The position numbers and the translations under genes were made by a program. This document shows, piece after piece, positions 12,392-22,100 of a DNA stretch of 64,000 nt (position 1 is the first letter of the stretch; each line of letters opens with the position of its first letter). Under the pieces are notes generated by a model. The model saw nothing but the letters and a program-made list of their open reading frames with translations, ran no database searches and was not told the DNA's origin. This DNA is from Deinococcus sp. QL22 (GTDB lineage Bacteria; Deinococcota; Deinococci; Deinococcales; Deinococcaceae): contig NZ_CP097149.1 of assembly GCF_023370075.1 (NCBI RefSeq), positions 2,850,001 through 2,914,000 of the forward strand, written 5' to 3'.

Positions 12392-14422
12392 TTACTTGCC
12401 CTCTCCGATCAGCGTCAGCCCGATCAAGGTCAGGTTGGCGTTCTTGCCTTCGCTGATCAGCGTCACCGATGAAATCACCTTGTCAGGTTTGGGGTTGACC
12501 CAATCGAGCACGGGCACGGCTACGTCCAGACCGTCTTTGGTCTTACCTGCCCAGGCCGGGGCCGGAATCATGGAGGTGGTCAGCGTGTCTGTCCAGGCCC
12601 GGATGTGCCGCCCGTATTCCAGCGGTTGATTGATCAGGCTGCCATCGGCGTAGCGCACCTCGTAGCGCCCGATCACCTCGCGGGCGGTGGCGGCGGGCCA
12701 ACCTGTGGTGTGCAGAAAGGCGATGGAGTCGGCCTTGCGCCCCAGTTCCACGGTCACCCGTTCGGGCAGGTCTTTGGCAGCGGGCCGCGAACCCTTCAGC
12801 ATGACCGCGCCGCTCACATTGAATTTGTACGCGCCGAAGCGGTTGACCCCCGTCTTCAGATTCCGCAGGTCAATGTCTGCACCCTTCAAAATCCAGCCTT
12901 TTTCATCGTTGTCGGTCAGCGAGCGCGTGACCAGCGGGGCCAGATTGACCACCATTCCCGGCGTGGCACGGTACGCTTCCGGCCCGTAGCTGGCGCGGTA
13001 AACGCCCTCCGCATTGGGCACGCTGCCCGCCGCCGGATTCCAGAAGGAATTGGCCGCCCGCACAAACGCCACGCCCTGTTCTGCCGCCCCGTCCCAGATG
13101 CTGGGGTTGCCAAAATAGCCCGTCCAGCGCGTCTGGATCATGCCCGATGCACCCACCTGCGCGGCGGATTTGGCAAACCCTTCCGCGTTGCCCACCTCGG
13201 CCCACGACGCACCCAGTACCGGAAATCCCAGCGCCTTGATGCGCCCCAGGAGGCCAAAGCTGTTGCCGGGGGCGTAATTCCAGTACGCAACTTGCAGATC
13301 TTTGGGCAATTTGGCGGGCAGCGTGCCAATCACAGAATCGGCGAACGCGGTGTCGTGCCAGATCATCGTGCCTACACCCCGTTCCCTCAAAAAGCCGTGC
13401 AGCTTGAGCACGTCGTCTACAAACAGCTTCTCGAAGCCCAGCGCCTTGCCGTTTTCGCGGGCCGGAAAGCGGTCACGGTTCCTGACCTCGTCGTGCCCAA
13501 TATGAATGACTTTGGGCTTGAACACGTCCACCGCTTCCTTCAAGATCGGCAGGATGACCCGCGTGTAGGTGGCCGGGTTCAGGGTGTCGTAGGCCCACGG
13601 ATTCTGGCTTTCGGTGTCCTGGCGGAGATCCATGTTCTGGCCGCCGTGAAACATCCAGCCCACGTGCCCCAGCGTTTCTATCAGCGGAATGGGTTCCAGG
13701 CCGTAACTGCGGGCCAACGCCGCCACCCGCGCCGCTTCCGCCTTACTCGCTCCGCCGGGATGAGAAAAGCCGCCCGCTTTGGCCGTGTCCCACTGCACGT
13801 AATTGCTCATGACCAACACGCGGTTGTATTTCAGTGCGGCCAACATAGGAATCAGTTTGTCGTTGACAGCCGCGCTGTACTGATCCAGATAGATCATGGC
13901 TACGCGCTGAGACAGGGCGGGTGCATCGCTGATGCGGGCGAACTTGAGGCCACCCGGCGTCAGCAGTTGTCTCAGCGTTTGCGCCCCCAGGTACGCCCCG
14001 CGTGCGTCTGCACCGACCACATAAGCGCCGCCCACTTCCACCCACAGCGCGTAGCCTTCCGCGCCCGTTGCCGTCAGTCCGGCGGCCTTCACTTTGGCGG
14101 CGAGACCCGCATCGGCCACCGTTCCTACGGTCACCATCACCTTGCCTGCATCCGGCAGTTCCGCGCCCAGCCGCGTTTTCCACTCGGCCCGCAAGTCGCG
14201 CATGGCCCAGCCCAGTTCGGGTGCTGTGCCTACCACGAGCACGCCCAAGCCTGTCAACGGCAGTATTCCCGCCGAAAAACTGGCCTGCTTGGGCGCAGGC
14301 ACCAGCGTTCCCAGCGGTGCAAGGGCGCGGGCATCGGGAATGGGGGAGAGTTGGAGTGGGGCGGCTTGGGCGGCTCCGGTGAGCAGCAGGACTGTGCCCA
14401 GCAGTGTGTTGTGGAGTTGCAT
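12392..14422 (-). CDS. Secreted beta-N-acetylhexosaminidase, GH20 family
   Basis: A 676-residue exported glycosidase. Signal peptide MQLHNTLLGTVLLLTGAAQA, a GH20 N-terminal domain 2b-like region (about 40-165), then the TIM barrel. The substrate-assisted catalytic pair is Asp311-Glu312 in HIGHDEV, a slight variant of the usual HxGGDE. The C-terminal 200 residues form a beta-rich module. It should release terminal GlcNAc or GalNAc from wall or environmental glycans outside the membrane. The ATG at 14422 follows AAAGGTG. Downstream in the same direction is the NUDIX fusion; upstream is a sugar-binding protein. Confidence 0.85.
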   Translation of the reverse strand: MQLHNTLLGTVLLLTGAAQAAPLQLSPIPDARALAPLGTLVPAPKQASFSAGILPLTGLGVLVVGTAPELGWAMRDLRAEWKTRLGAELPDAGKVMVTVGTVADAGLAAKVKAAGLTATGAEGYALWVEVGGAYVVGADARGAYLGAQTLRQLLTPGGLKFARISDAPALSQRVAMIYLDQYSAAVNDKLIPMLAALKYNRVLVMSNYVQWDTAKAGGFSHPGGASKAEAARVAALARSYGLEPIPLIETLGHVGWMFHGGQNMDLRQDTESQNPWAYDTLNPATYTRVILPILKEAVDVFKPKVIHIGHDEVRNRDRFPARENGKALGFEKLFVDDVLKLHGFLRERGVGTMIWHDTAFADSVIGTLPAKLPKDLQVAYWNYAPGNSFGLLGRIKALGFPVLGASWAEVGNAEGFAKSAAQVGASGMIQTRWTGYFGNPSIWDGAAEQGVAFVRAANSFWNPAAGSVPNAEGVYRASYGPEAYRATPGMVVNLAPLVTRSLTDNDEKGWILKGADIDLRNLKTGVNRFGAYKFNVSGAVMLKGSRPAAKDLPERVTVELGRKADSIAFLHTTGWPAATAREVIGRYEVRYADGSLINQPLEYGRHIRAWTDTLTTSMIPAPAWAGKTKDGLDVAVPVLDWVNPKPDKVISSVTLISEGKNANLTLIGLTLIGEGK

Positions 14423-14553
14423 TTCAATCACCTTTATCTAGTTGTCTGACCTGAATCCGATGCCTTTGGCGGCTCTGCGCAGTGGCCCTGCTTGGCGTTG
14501 CTACAGGACAACAGGGCCGCCATCAAGACGACCCTGCCACCTGCTTCATATCC

Positions 14554-15795
14554 TTATAGGCTCGCGTTCCACGCCTTTACAATGTCATCGAGCGCCTGTT
14601 TTGCACTCTTCTGACCGGCCATAGCTGCTTCCACATTGTCCTTAAACACCTTGTTCAGTTTGCTGGCATCCGGGTACACCAACGTCAAATCTTTGGCCTT
14701 CTTCAACTCGGTGCTACTGATCAATTTGCCCTGATCAATGGCATTTGTGCCGCCCTGTTTAAAGAATTTGTCGGTGCTGGCCTTCACGGTGCTGGGGAAG
14801 GTGGTTTTCGTCACCTTGCTAAACTGCAACTGGTTTACATCGTTGGTCAGAAACAGTGCCAGCTTTTGCGCGAGCGCTTTGTCCTTCACGCCTTTGGGTA
14901 GGGTAAAGCCCATCAGAGGCGTATGAATGACATTTCCGGCAATATTGATGGGATAGGGCGCAACTTTGGTCAGGTTGTAGATGGCCTTGTTGTCGTTCTC
15001 TACCCGCAGGATAAACTGTGGCCCCGTAATTAACATCGCCAGTTTTCCGCTGGAATAGAGTTCAGTGGCAGCCACGAAGCCCCGGCGCATGGTGTCTTCT
15101 GGAATGTAGCCACCTTTGTACAAATCAACATAGGTTTGCAGCAACTTTACATGCTCCGGGCTGTTGAACACAGCCTTGCCTCCGCTCTTGTCAAAGATGG
15201 GCAGGCCCGCTTCCTGAAACATGAACAGCATATTGATGTTGTTGATGTTGGGCATGAAGCCGTACATGCCCGTCTTGTCTTTAATCTGCTTGGCGGCGGC
15301 AATCAGCGTTTGAATGGTGCGGGGCGGATTGGCTGGGTCTAGGCCTGCCTTGCGGAAGATATCGGTGTTATAGGCCACGACTTTGGGTGCCCAGTACCAC
15401 GGCACGCCTATGTTTTTGCCCTCAAATGTAAAGGTGCTGAGCGGGCTGGGGAAGTAGCTCTTTTTCTGTGCGTCGGTGAGCGTCATGGCTTCCAGTGCAC
15501 CTTGCTGCACCAGTTTTACAGCCATATCACTGCTCAGGTTCACGGCGGCAGGCGGGCGGCCCGAAGCCACGGCAGCCAGCAGCTTTTGCTCGATGGCATT
15601 GCTGGGCACGTCCACCCATTTCAGGTCTACGGTGGGGTTTTCCTTCTCAAACTGGGCCACCAGGCGGTTCATTTCGTCGTTGAACAGCGGCGCGAGGCTG
15701 ATCGTCCAAAATTCCAGTTGGGTTTTTTGGGCACCTGCGCTAGAGGCGGCGATGAGAGCGGCGGTCAGCAGTGCTTTTTTGTACGTTGAGGTCAT
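14554..15795 (-). CDS. ABC transporter sugar-binding protein, family 1
   Basis: A 413-residue secreted solute-binding protein. Signal peptide MTSTYKKALLTAALIAASSAG; mature part begins near QKTQLEFWTISLAP. Family 1 hallmarks include LEFWTIS, FEKENPTVDLKWVDVP, VPWYWAPKVVAYNTDIFRKA and LAMLITGPQF. The start at 15795 has AAGGAG at good spacing; the frame continues ten codons further without support. Neighbours (GH20, NanE, NagZ-like) suggest an amino sugar or chito-oligosaccharide ligand, which is inference. No permease or ATPase gene is adjacent. Confidence 0.9.
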   Translation of the reverse strand: MTSTYKKALLTAALIAASSAGAQKTQLEFWTISLAPLFNDEMNRLVAQFEKENPTVDLKWVDVPSNAIEQKLLAAVASGRPPAAVNLSSDMAVKLVQQGALEAMTLTDAQKKSYFPSPLSTFTFEGKNIGVPWYWAPKVVAYNTDIFRKAGLDPANPPRTIQTLIAAAKQIKDKTGMYGFMPNINNINMLFMFQEAGLPIFDKSGGKAVFNSPEHVKLLQTYVDLYKGGYIPEDTMRRGFVAATELYSSGKLAMLITGPQFILRVENDNKAIYNLTKVAPYPINIAGNVIHTPLMGFTLPKGVKDKALAQKLALFLTNDVNQLQFSKVTKTTFPSTVKASTDKFFKQGGTNAIDQGKLISSTELKKAKDLTLVYPDASKLNKVFKDNVEAAMAGQKSAKQALDDIVKAWNASL

Positions 15796-15918
15796 AGTAA
15801 AACTCCTTGAGATCGGCACGCCCACAGGTCTTGGAGGGCTGGCCTTGAGGTCATGTTGAGATTGCGCTCAGAGTAGCGTGTGAACCTAACGGCAACCTGA
15901 GAAATGGGCGTCCGGCTC

Positions 15919-16629
15919 TCATGCGTCCGGTGTGCCTCCGCGCAAGGCCCCCACAAACCAGCGTGTCACATGGTCGGGGCGGGTAATCGCGCTGCCCACC
16001 ACCACGCACAATGCCCCAGTCTGAAAGGCGAGCGTCGCCAACTCCGGCGAATTGATGCGCCCCTCAGCGATAAAGGGGAGGCCCGCTGCCGCCAACCCCT
16101 CCATCAACGCAAAATCTGGCCCGGTCTGCTGCGGGCTGTGGGGCGTATAGCCGCTCATGGTGGTGCCCACGATGTCGGCCCCCGCCGCATATGCCGCCCG
16201 CGCTTCGTCCAAGGTGCTGATGTCGGCCATCGCCAGAGCGCCTGCCGCGTGTGCTGCCGCTGCCAACTCCGCCACGCTGTAAGGGCGCGGCAAATCGGTT
16301 CCGTCGAAGGCCACGATGTCTGCCCCGGCGGTGGCTACCTCCTGCACTTCCTGCGGCGTTGCGGTGATATACACACCGGTTCCGGGGTGCGTCTGTTTGG
16401 TTAGCCCGACAATCGGAACGCCCGTAATGGCCCGCACTGCCCGGATGTCTTCTGCCGAACGCAGACGCAACCCTGCCGCCCCACCCAATAACGCTGCCCG
16501 GCTCAGCGCCACGATATGCACCACTTCTCTAAGTGGACTGCCGTCGTCGGCCTGCACGCTGACCACCAGTTGCCCGTGCAGGCGTGTCAGGGCGGCGGGC
16601 AGCGGAGAATGGGGTGCATGTTCGGTCAT
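15919..16629 (-). CDS. nanE: N-acetylmannosamine-6-phosphate 2-epimerase
   Basis: A 236-residue TIM-barrel enzyme converting ManNAc-6-P to GlcNAc-6-P, feeding amino sugars to glycolysis or wall synthesis. VVSVQADDGSPL opens the barrel; GVPIVGLTK and ADIVAFDGTDLPRP hold substrate residues; DIVGTTMSGYTPHS and FIAEGRIN (general acid/base Glu region) complete the site. It sits between the sugar-binding protein and the divergent GH3 gene and has its own leaderless-type promoter. Confidence 0.9.
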   Translation of the reverse strand: MTEHAPHSPLPAALTRLHGQLVVSVQADDGSPLREVVHIVALSRAALLGGAAGLRLRSAEDIRAVRAITGVPIVGLTKQTHPGTGVYITATPQEVQEVATAGADIVAFDGTDLPRPYSVAELAAAAHAAGALAMADISTLDEARAAYAAGADIVGTTMSGYTPHSPQQTGPDFALMEGLAAAGLPFIAEGRINSPELATLAFQTGALCVVVGSAITRPDHVTRWFVGALRGGTPDA

Positions 16630-16636
16630 GGCCCGC

Positions 16637-16642
16637 AGGCTA
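16637..16642 (-). promoter_or_regulatory. -10 box of nanE (leaderless)
   Basis: TAGCCT on the complement, 7 nt before the ATG at 16629. Confidence 0.5.
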
Positions 16643-16692
16643 GAGCATCGGCGGAAGCTGGGTGGATTGTGGGACGTCGAGGAAAAGGGCGT

Positions 16693-16793
16693 CCAAGAGT
16701 CGAGGGTCTAAGGGTCTGAGCAGATTTCAACTCTAATGTTCAAGTCTTTGCCCTTGCCCTTCCTTAGACCCTCGACCCTTAGACCTGCCCCAT
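16693..16793. repeat. Intergenic inverted-repeat element, copy 1
   Basis: About 100 bp between divergent nanE and the GH3 gene. Perfect 15-bp arms GTCGAGGGTCTAAGG (16699-16713) and its complement (16762-16776) flank an unrelated A/T-richer centre. Related copies occur at 19229, 21334, 25890, 28047 and 39705. Confidence 0.75.
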
Positions 16794-16829
16794 AGCCCAA
16801 ACTGCGCGGCATGGCGGGGCAATCCGTAT

Positions 16830-16835
16830 TAGGCT
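16830..16835 (+). promoter_or_regulatory. -10 box of GH3 gene (leaderless)
   Basis: TAGGCT, 7 nt before the GTG at 16843. Confidence 0.5.
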
Positions 16836-16842
16836 ACGTCCC

Positions 16843-18321
16843 GTGACCACACAATCCAAATCCCGCCCGCTGCACGGCGCATTGGCGATGGTAGACATCC
16901 CCGGCCCCGTTCTAGACGCAGACACCACCGCCCACCTGACCCGGCACGGCGTCCAGAGCGTGTGCTTGTTCGGCAAAAACATAGAGTCGCCGGAGCAACT
17001 GCTGCGCCTGTGTACCGACCTGCGCGGCGTGCTGGGCGAGGACGCCCTGATTGCCCTGGACCATGAAGGCGGCGCGATTTTGCGGCCCACCTTTTGGCCG
17101 TTCGCACCCTCGGCCATGGGTTTGGGCGCAGCGGGCGATCCGGCCCTCACCGAAGACGTGAACGCGGCGTTGGCCCGCCAACTGCGTTCAGTGGGCATCA
17201 ACTGGAACTTTGCGCCCGTGCTGGACGTAAACGTGAACCCCGCCAATCCGGTGATTGGCGAGCGTGCCTACGGCGCAGACGCCGCACTGGTGACCCGTCA
17301 TGGGCGGGCAGCGTTGGTCGGACATGCCTCCGGGGGAGTGGCCGCCTGCGTCAAGCACTTTCCGGGTCACGGCGACACGCATCTGGACAGCCATAAGGCC
17401 CTCCCCCGCGTCTCCAAAAGCCGCGCCGAACTGGACGCCACCGAATTTGCGCCCTTCCGCGACCTGTTGCCCGTGACGCCTGCCGTCATGACCGCTCACA
17501 TCGTCTACGACGCCCTTGACGCTGTTCATCCTGCCACCCTGTCGCGCTCGATCCTCACCGATCTCCTCCGCGCTGAATGGGGTTACGATGGAATAACTCT
17601 GACAGATAGTATGGGAATGCAGGCCATTGATTCTCACTACGGACGCGGAGAAGCGGCGGTGCTGGCGCTGCGGGCCGGAGCCGATCTGGTCATGGCCCTT
17701 GGCCGCCGCGAAGCCCAGGAAGCCACCCTGAACGCCATGCAAGCCGCCTTGCCCACCCTGAATCCCACCGAACTGGATGCCAGCCTGCGCCGCCTGCAAG
17801 CGCTCGCCGCCGCCTATCCATCCGCACCCACTGATTTTGACCCCGTCGCCGACGCACCCCTGTTTGCCGAAGCCTGGGCGCGTGGCCTGAGTGCCTACCA
17901 AACACCGGTTGCACCTCTCCCCGGCTCCCGCGTGCTGCTGGTGGCCCAACGCCGTGTCGTGCGCGAAAACGTCAGCGAAGCCAGCGTAGATGCCAGCACC
18001 CTCGCCCGTGAACTGGGCACGGTGTATTCAGTGCAACTCCATGCCTACGACGCACCCGAAGAACTGGACTGGGCGGCCATTCGCGCCCTTGGCCTGCCCG
18101 TGATTCTCGCCACCACCACCCGCCACCGCCAACCCGCGTTGCTGGGCGTAGAGCCCGATTTGCATTTGGCTCTGTACAATCCCTATGCCGTGCTGGACGT
18201 GAATTCTCCGGCGGTGGTGGCGTTTGGATTTCGGCCCGAAGCCCGCACCGCGTTGCTGGGCTGGTTGGGCGGCCAGCGTTCCCTCACCGGACACTTGCCC
18301 TTTGCCGGGGCGCCGAAATGA
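16843..18321 (+). CDS. Glycoside hydrolase family 3, NagZ-like beta-N-acetylglucosaminidase
   Basis: A 492-residue protein with no signal peptide, so probably cytoplasmic. The GH3 barrel shows DHEGG (73-77), the NagZ loop [14 protein letters not shown] with the His184 acid/base of the Asp-His dyad, and nucleophile Asp255 in TLTDSMGM. NagZ removes GlcNAc from imported anhydromuropeptides during wall recycling. A C-terminal extension of about 150 residues (from LLVAQRRVV) resembles the second GH3 domain and makes it longer than enterobacterial NagZ. It overlaps the next gene by four bases (ATGA). Confidence 0.87.
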   Translation: MTTQSKSRPLHGALAMVDIPGPVLDADTTAHLTRHGVQSVCLFGKNIESPEQLLRLCTDLRGVLGEDALIALDHEGGAILRPTFWPFAPSAMGLGAAGDPALTEDVNAALARQLRSVGINWNFAPVLDVNVNPANPVIGERAYGADAALVTRHGRAALVGHASGGVAACVKHFPGHGDTHLDSHKALPRVSKSRAELDATEFAPFRDLLPVTPAVMTAHIVYDALDAVHPATLSRSILTDLLRAEWGYDGITLTDSMGMQAIDSHYGRGEAAVLALRAGADLVMALGRREAQEATLNAMQAALPTLNPTELDASLRRLQALAAAYPSAPTDFDPVADAPLFAEAWARGLSAYQTPVAPLPGSRVLLVAQRRVVRENVSEASVDASTLARELGTVYSVQLHAYDAPEELDWAAIRALGLPVILATTTRHRQPALLGVEPDLHLALYNPYAVLDVNSPAVVAFGFRPEARTALLGWLGGQRSLTGHLPFAGAPK

Positions 18322-19208
18322 CTCCACCGACCGCCGCCGAACTGCACGCGCTCTGGGCCGCCGCCTGGCCCGAACTCGTGCCCCATCCACGCGGCTTTGC
18401 CGACCGACTCGGCGACCCGGCCCACTTGCTGCACCGCCGCGACCCAGACGGAACCTTGCTGGCCGCCCTGGCCCTGCGCCCGCCCGAAGCCTACGTTCAC
18501 GCGCATATTCGCCTCTTGCTGGTTCGTCCGGAGTTCAGGCGGCAAGGGCTGGGGCGCTCGCTGATGCAGGAAGCCCGCGAACACCTCGGCCCTGTCGTGC
18601 TGGCACTGGGCGAGGAACGCGGCCACTTTCTGCCCGGCCCCACGGCCCCAAGCGTTCCCTTTTTTGAGGCTCTCGGCTTTACCCTGACTGGCCGCGAGAG
18701 TGTCGATATGGCCTGTGACTTGCGGCCCAGCCTGCCGAGCACCGTGATTCCCGCCGGAATGCGCCTGACCACCACCGCCGAACAGGGCATTTTGCCCACG
18801 CTGCTGGCCTTTACCGAGTCAGTCTTTGGCCCCCGCTGGACACATGATGCCGGAGCCGTTGCCGCCCACGACCCCTCGCAAGTCCTCGTTTTGATGAAAG
18901 GCGCACAGGTGGCCGGGTTTGCGCTGACTGGTTTGGAAACCGACCCCGCCGTCCTGCCGTCCTTCTTCTTCCCGGATGCCCTGCGCCGCGCTGTGGGAGT
19001 GACCGAGCTGGTGGGCGGCCTCGGCCCCATCGGGATAGACCCAGAATTGCGCGGCGGCGGCGTAGGAAGCGCCCTGATGGTGGCCGCCATGACCCACCTT
19101 CAGACTCGGGGCGCACAGGCCATGGCGATAGACTGGACAGGCGTGGCTCCCTTCTATGAAAAGCTGGGATTCAGGGAATTCGTGCGGTATTTCCACATGC
19201 GGGGCTGA
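18318..19208 (+). CDS. Double-domain GNAT acetyltransferase
   Basis: A 296-residue protein with two GNAT repeats. The first has [17 protein letters not shown] (about 70-86), the second [17 protein letters not shown] near residue 240; both are acetyl-CoA pyrophosphate-binding loops. Translationally coupled to the GH3 gene, it might act on an amino sugar or wall amine released there, but the substrate is not deducible. Confidence 0.87.
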   Translation: MTPPTAAELHALWAAAWPELVPHPRGFADRLGDPAHLLHRRDPDGTLLAALALRPPEAYVHAHIRLLLVRPEFRRQGLGRSLMQEAREHLGPVVLALGEERGHFLPGPTAPSVPFFEALGFTLTGRESVDMACDLRPSLPSTVIPAGMRLTTTAEQGILPTLLAFTESVFGPRWTHDAGAVAAHDPSQVLVLMKGAQVAGFALTGLETDPAVLPSFFFPDALRRAVGVTELVGGLGPIGIDPELRGGGVGSALMVAAMTHLQTRGAQAMAIDWTGVAPFYEKLGFREFVRYFHMRG

Positions 19209-19228
19209 GAGTTGGGGGCGTTGGGAAC

Positions 19229-19245
19229 GCGTCTAAGGGTCTGAG
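19229..19245. repeat. Intergenic inverted-repeat family, single-arm fragment
   Basis: GCGTCTAAGGGTCTGAG matches one arm of the element family and lies in the 45-bp gap between the convergent GNAT and DegV genes. Confidence 0.4.
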
Positions 19246-19253
19246 AATAGATT

Positions 19254-20132
19254 TTATCGCTCCCAAGGCCACGCGCCGGGGGCTGCTGCGATGCCTACCG
19301 TCCTGGGCCCGGTATGAATGTTCAGCACCGGATTCACACCTGCCACGCCCGACCACACCACCGGATGCCGGGCCTGAACTGCCTTCAACAAGGCGTCGGC
19401 GTCGGCCTTTTCGCTGCCGTACAGCAGGCCCAAACGCAGGGGCGTTCCCTCGCCGTACCGCGCCGTAATTTGCGTGGCAATCGCTTCTATGGCCGAGCGG
19501 TAAGAGCGCACGCGGGCCAGGTTGGTATACGTGCCGCTGGCCTTGTCCACCGTAATGACTGGCTTCAGGTTCAGCAGCCCGCCCAACGTGGCCTGCACGC
19601 GCCCGATTCGCCCGCCGCGCCGCAGGTATTCCAAAGTCTCGATCGTGAAGTACAGTTCGGTTTCCTGTTCTACGGCTTTCATCCATTCCAGCGCGGTGCT
19701 CATGCTCTCGCCGCGTTCGGCAGCGGTCACGGCAGCATGTACCTGAAAGGCCTGTGCCGCGCTGAGCGTGCGCGAATCGTGCAGCGTGACCTTCACGCCG
19801 TCGGTGACTTGCGTGGCCTGCTCCGCCGCATTCCGGCTGCCGCTGAGGCCTGCGCTGATGGTCACGGCCAACACTTCTGGCGTGCCTGCCGTCCGGTAAG
19901 CGTCGGCCCAATCCTGCGGTGTGGGCTGGCTGCTGGTCGGATGTTCCGGGTTGGTCGCCAACTCTCGGAGCAGGGCTTCCCGGCTTATTTCGTGCGTGCG
20001 CCTACTGACGCTGCCGAAATTCACGCTAAATGGTGCGATTGGCACGCTGTTCTTCAGTTCTACGTAGGCGTCCAGCCCACCATCGGTCACGACTGCAAAT
20101 TGTGCCTGCTTCACTTGTACTTGGCCGGTCAT
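19254..20132 (-). CDS. DegV family fatty-acid-binding protein
   Basis: A 292-residue DegV (FakB-like) protein. [11 protein letters not shown] opens the fold, [11 protein letters not shown] is the conserved Ser/Gln loop, [20 protein letters not shown] forms the lipid pocket, and [20 protein letters not shown] is the C-terminal signature. DegV proteins bind a fatty acid for phosphorylation by a FakA kinase, which is not present here. Start and stop overlap with the upstream dehydrogenase (TAATG). Confidence 0.9.
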   Translation of the reverse strand: MTGQVQVKQAQFAVVTDGGLDAYVELKNSVPIAPFSVNFGSVSRRTHEISREALLRELATNPEHPTSSQPTPQDWADAYRTAGTPEVLAVTISAGLSGSRNAAEQATQVTDGVKVTLHDSRTLSAAQAFQVHAAVTAAERGESMSTALEWMKAVEQETELYFTIETLEYLRRGGRIGRVQATLGGLLNLKPVITVDKASGTYTNLARVRSYRSAIEAIATQITARYGEGTPLRLGLLYGSEKADADALLKAVQARHPVVWSGVAGVNPVLNIHTGPRTVGIAAAPGAWPWER

Positions 20133-21019
20133 TATTCGATCACCACCTTATTCATCTGCTCTATAAGTCGAAGGGCCGCCGTGTGATCCACATCGCCGCC
20201 GATTAAGTTGGCCGCTGCCCGCATCAGGGCCGCCGTCTGTGCCAGCATGGGGGCGCTGCTGTGCGTGCTGTTCACCATATCCAGCGCGATGCCTGCGTCT
20301 TTGGCCAAGAGTCCTAACCCAAACGTGGCCGGAAATTCCCGTGTCAACACCCGCGCCGGAATCAGGTTCTGGCTGGCATTGCTGCGCCCACTGCTGGCAT
20401 TGATGACCTCCAGCGCCGCGCCCAGATTGACGCCGCTGCGCCCCAGCACGGCCAACCCTTCCCCGGTGGCCCACAGCGTCACGGCCAGCAGCGCATTGTT
20501 GATGGCCTTCACTGCGAAGCCCGCGCCCGTATCGCCCACCCGCATCACCCGCCCCGCCAAGGTGTCCAGCAGGGGCCGCACCCGTTCCAGATCAGCTTCC
20601 GCGCCGCCCACCATCACCGTCAGTTGGCCCGACTCTGCGCCGCCCGTACCGCCACTGACCGGAGCATCTAGGAAAGCCACGCCGCGCCCCGCCAATGCCG
20701 CCGCCTGACGGGGGGCCGCGTCCGGGTGTCCGCTGGTGCAGTCCACCCACACCGCGCCGCGTTTCAGGGTGGGCAGGGCGGCCAGCACTTCATCGAGGTC
20801 GGCACTGGTGGGCAGGCAGGAAAACAGCACGTCGGCTTCGGCCAGCATGTCGGGTGTGGCAAGTTCGCTGCCGTAGGCTTGGGCGTGCGCCTCGGCCCGC
20901 GCCGCCGTGCGGTTCCACACCAACGAGCGTCCGCCTGTGGCCTGTGCGTGCCACGTCAGGTGAGCGGCCATCGGCGTGCCCATCGCGCCGAGGCCCAGGA
21001 ATGCAGTCGTGAGGGTCAT
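20132..21019 (-). CDS. 3-hydroxyisobutyrate dehydrogenase-family oxidoreductase
   Basis: A 295-residue beta-hydroxyacid dehydrogenase. [15 protein letters not shown] is the NAD(P) loop, [22 protein letters not shown] the substrate loop, and [14 protein letters not shown] contains the catalytic Lys of the family. Possible substrates are 3-hydroxyisobutyrate, tartronate semialdehyde or short aldehydes; the sequence alone does not decide. It is the first gene of an overlapping pair with degV. Confidence 0.88.
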   Translation of the reverse strand: MTLTTAFLGLGAMGTPMAAHLTWHAQATGGRSLVWNRTAARAEAHAQAYGSELATPDMLAEADVLFSCLPTSADLDEVLAALPTLKRGAVWVDCTSGHPDAAPRQAAALAGRGVAFLDAPVSGGTGGAESGQLTVMVGGAEADLERVRPLLDTLAGRVMRVGDTGAGFAVKAINNALLAVTLWATGEGLAVLGRSGVNLGAALEVINASSGRSNASQNLIPARVLTREFPATFGLGLLAKDAGIALDMVNSTHSSAPMLAQTAALMRAAANLIGGDVDHTAALRLIEQMNKVVIE

Positions 21020-21333
21020 ACGGACTTGCTCTGATTCCCGAACATCCGCAACCCCATCGGATGTTCAGCAAACGCCGCCAGCCTTCTTCGTGAACGGACT
21101 CGCTGTCTTGGGCAGAACAGCACCCGTATGGGGCTTGCCCGCATGAGCAGGCCACTCCTCCCGTACTGTTTGCCATTCGCTCCGCTCTGCTGCGCAGCTG
21201 TGCCAGTCAGGTTCGTCTTCGACTCACCGCAATTTTGTTTCATAGATAAGGGCAGGCTAGCGGCTCTCTCGCCTCTGGCCTGCCCTTCTGAACCGGGTAC
21301 AATCTTTAGAGTTGAGGTTGCTGCGGGGACGGG
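21020..21333. other. Non-coding region with small repeats upstream of the dehydrogenase
   Basis: No gene seen. It has a 9-bp hairpin GAACATCCG/CGGATGTTC (21040-21048, 21058-21066) and, near 21180-21200, the core CGCTCTGCTGCGCAGCT that also occurs at about 3449-3465. This probably represents a small dispersed non-coding repeat next to the promoter region of the dehydrogenase-degV pair. Confidence 0.45.
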
Positions 21334-21470
21334 CCGAGAGGTCGAGGGTCTAAGGTGCTGGGGCGGTGGAGTCGCTGAACTGCAACGAGTAAGGGGGAAT
21401 GAGCGCCAGCCAAAGCCGTTGACCTTTTTAGAATTTCAGACCCTCGACCCTCAGACCCCGCCCCAGCAAT
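21334..21470. repeat. Intergenic inverted-repeat element, copy 2
   Basis: About 137 bp. Outer and inner arms pair: GTCGAGGGTCT (21341-21351) with 21438-21448 and TGCTGGGGCGG (21356-21366) with 21458-21468. The 26 bases 21341-21366 are an exact reverse complement of 25991-26016 in copy 3. Confidence 0.75.
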
Positions 21471-21471
21471 C

Positions 21472-22068
21472 TCAAAGGTCTCGCACTTTGCCCAAGCTCA
21501 AGCCGCCCTCCGCCGTGCCAAAGCGTTCACGCAGGAACCGTCCCTGCGTCAGCAAGCGGTCTGCCGCCGCGTGGTCGTGGCGCAGGGCTTCCTGCACGCC
21601 GTCTTCCATCAGCGCAATTTGCTCGGTCAGCAGTGTTTCTGGCGATTGGCCCTGAGCTTCCAGCGCCCGCCGCGCTCCGTCTGTTAAATCGAGGTAGGCC
21701 CGCAAGGTGTCGGGCAAATACGATTCCCGCGTTTGACGCAGCAGATAGGCCGTGCGTGTATCGGCATTTTCAGTGCCTTTCTGGGCGTCGGCCACCGTAG
21801 AAAGCAGCGCCCAGGCCCGCGCTCTGGCCTCGGCGGGCAGGCGCAGCGTCAGCGTTTCGGGGGCGTCGGGTGATGGGACCGGGGCGGCGTGTTGTGGGGC
21901 AGGCAACGCGGCCAGAGCTTTAGCGGCGGCGGCTGGCAACGCTCCACCCGCTTTGGCCGCCGCGTCCTCCAGTTGCCACGCCCGCTGCCGCGCCTGGTTG
22001 CTGCTCTCCACATACTTGATCAGGGCAATGCCGCCAAAAATAACCATCAGAATCAGTACGGCAATCAT
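21472..22068 (-). CDS. Membrane-anchored hypothetical protein next to SPFH gene
   Basis: A 198-residue protein with one N-terminal membrane helix (MIAVLILMVIFGGIALIKYV), an Ala/Pro-rich linker to about residue 70, and a helical C-terminal domain. That domain includes TRTAYLLRQTRESYLPDTLRA, resembling uncharacterised proteins that recur beside band-7 genes. No catalytic motif is seen. It follows the SPFH gene by 32 bp on the same strand, so the two likely form an operon and may interact at the membrane. Confidence 0.7.
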   Translation of the reverse strand: MIAVLILMVIFGGIALIKYVESSNQARQRAWQLEDAAAKAGGALPAAAAKALAALPAPQHAAPVPSPDAPETLTLRLPAEARARAWALLSTVADAQKGTENADTRTAYLLRQTRESYLPDTLRAYLDLTDGARRALEAQGQSPETLLTEQIALMEDGVQEALRHDHAAADRLLTQGRFLRERFGTAEGGLSLGKVRDL

Positions 22069-22100
22069 GGTGTCATCCTAACTGTTTGGCGTTTGGCCGC

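Noticed and set aside
12605..14449. 614-codon frame opposite the GH20 gene
   Set aside because: Antisense shadow; rich in Arg, His and Gln, no family features.
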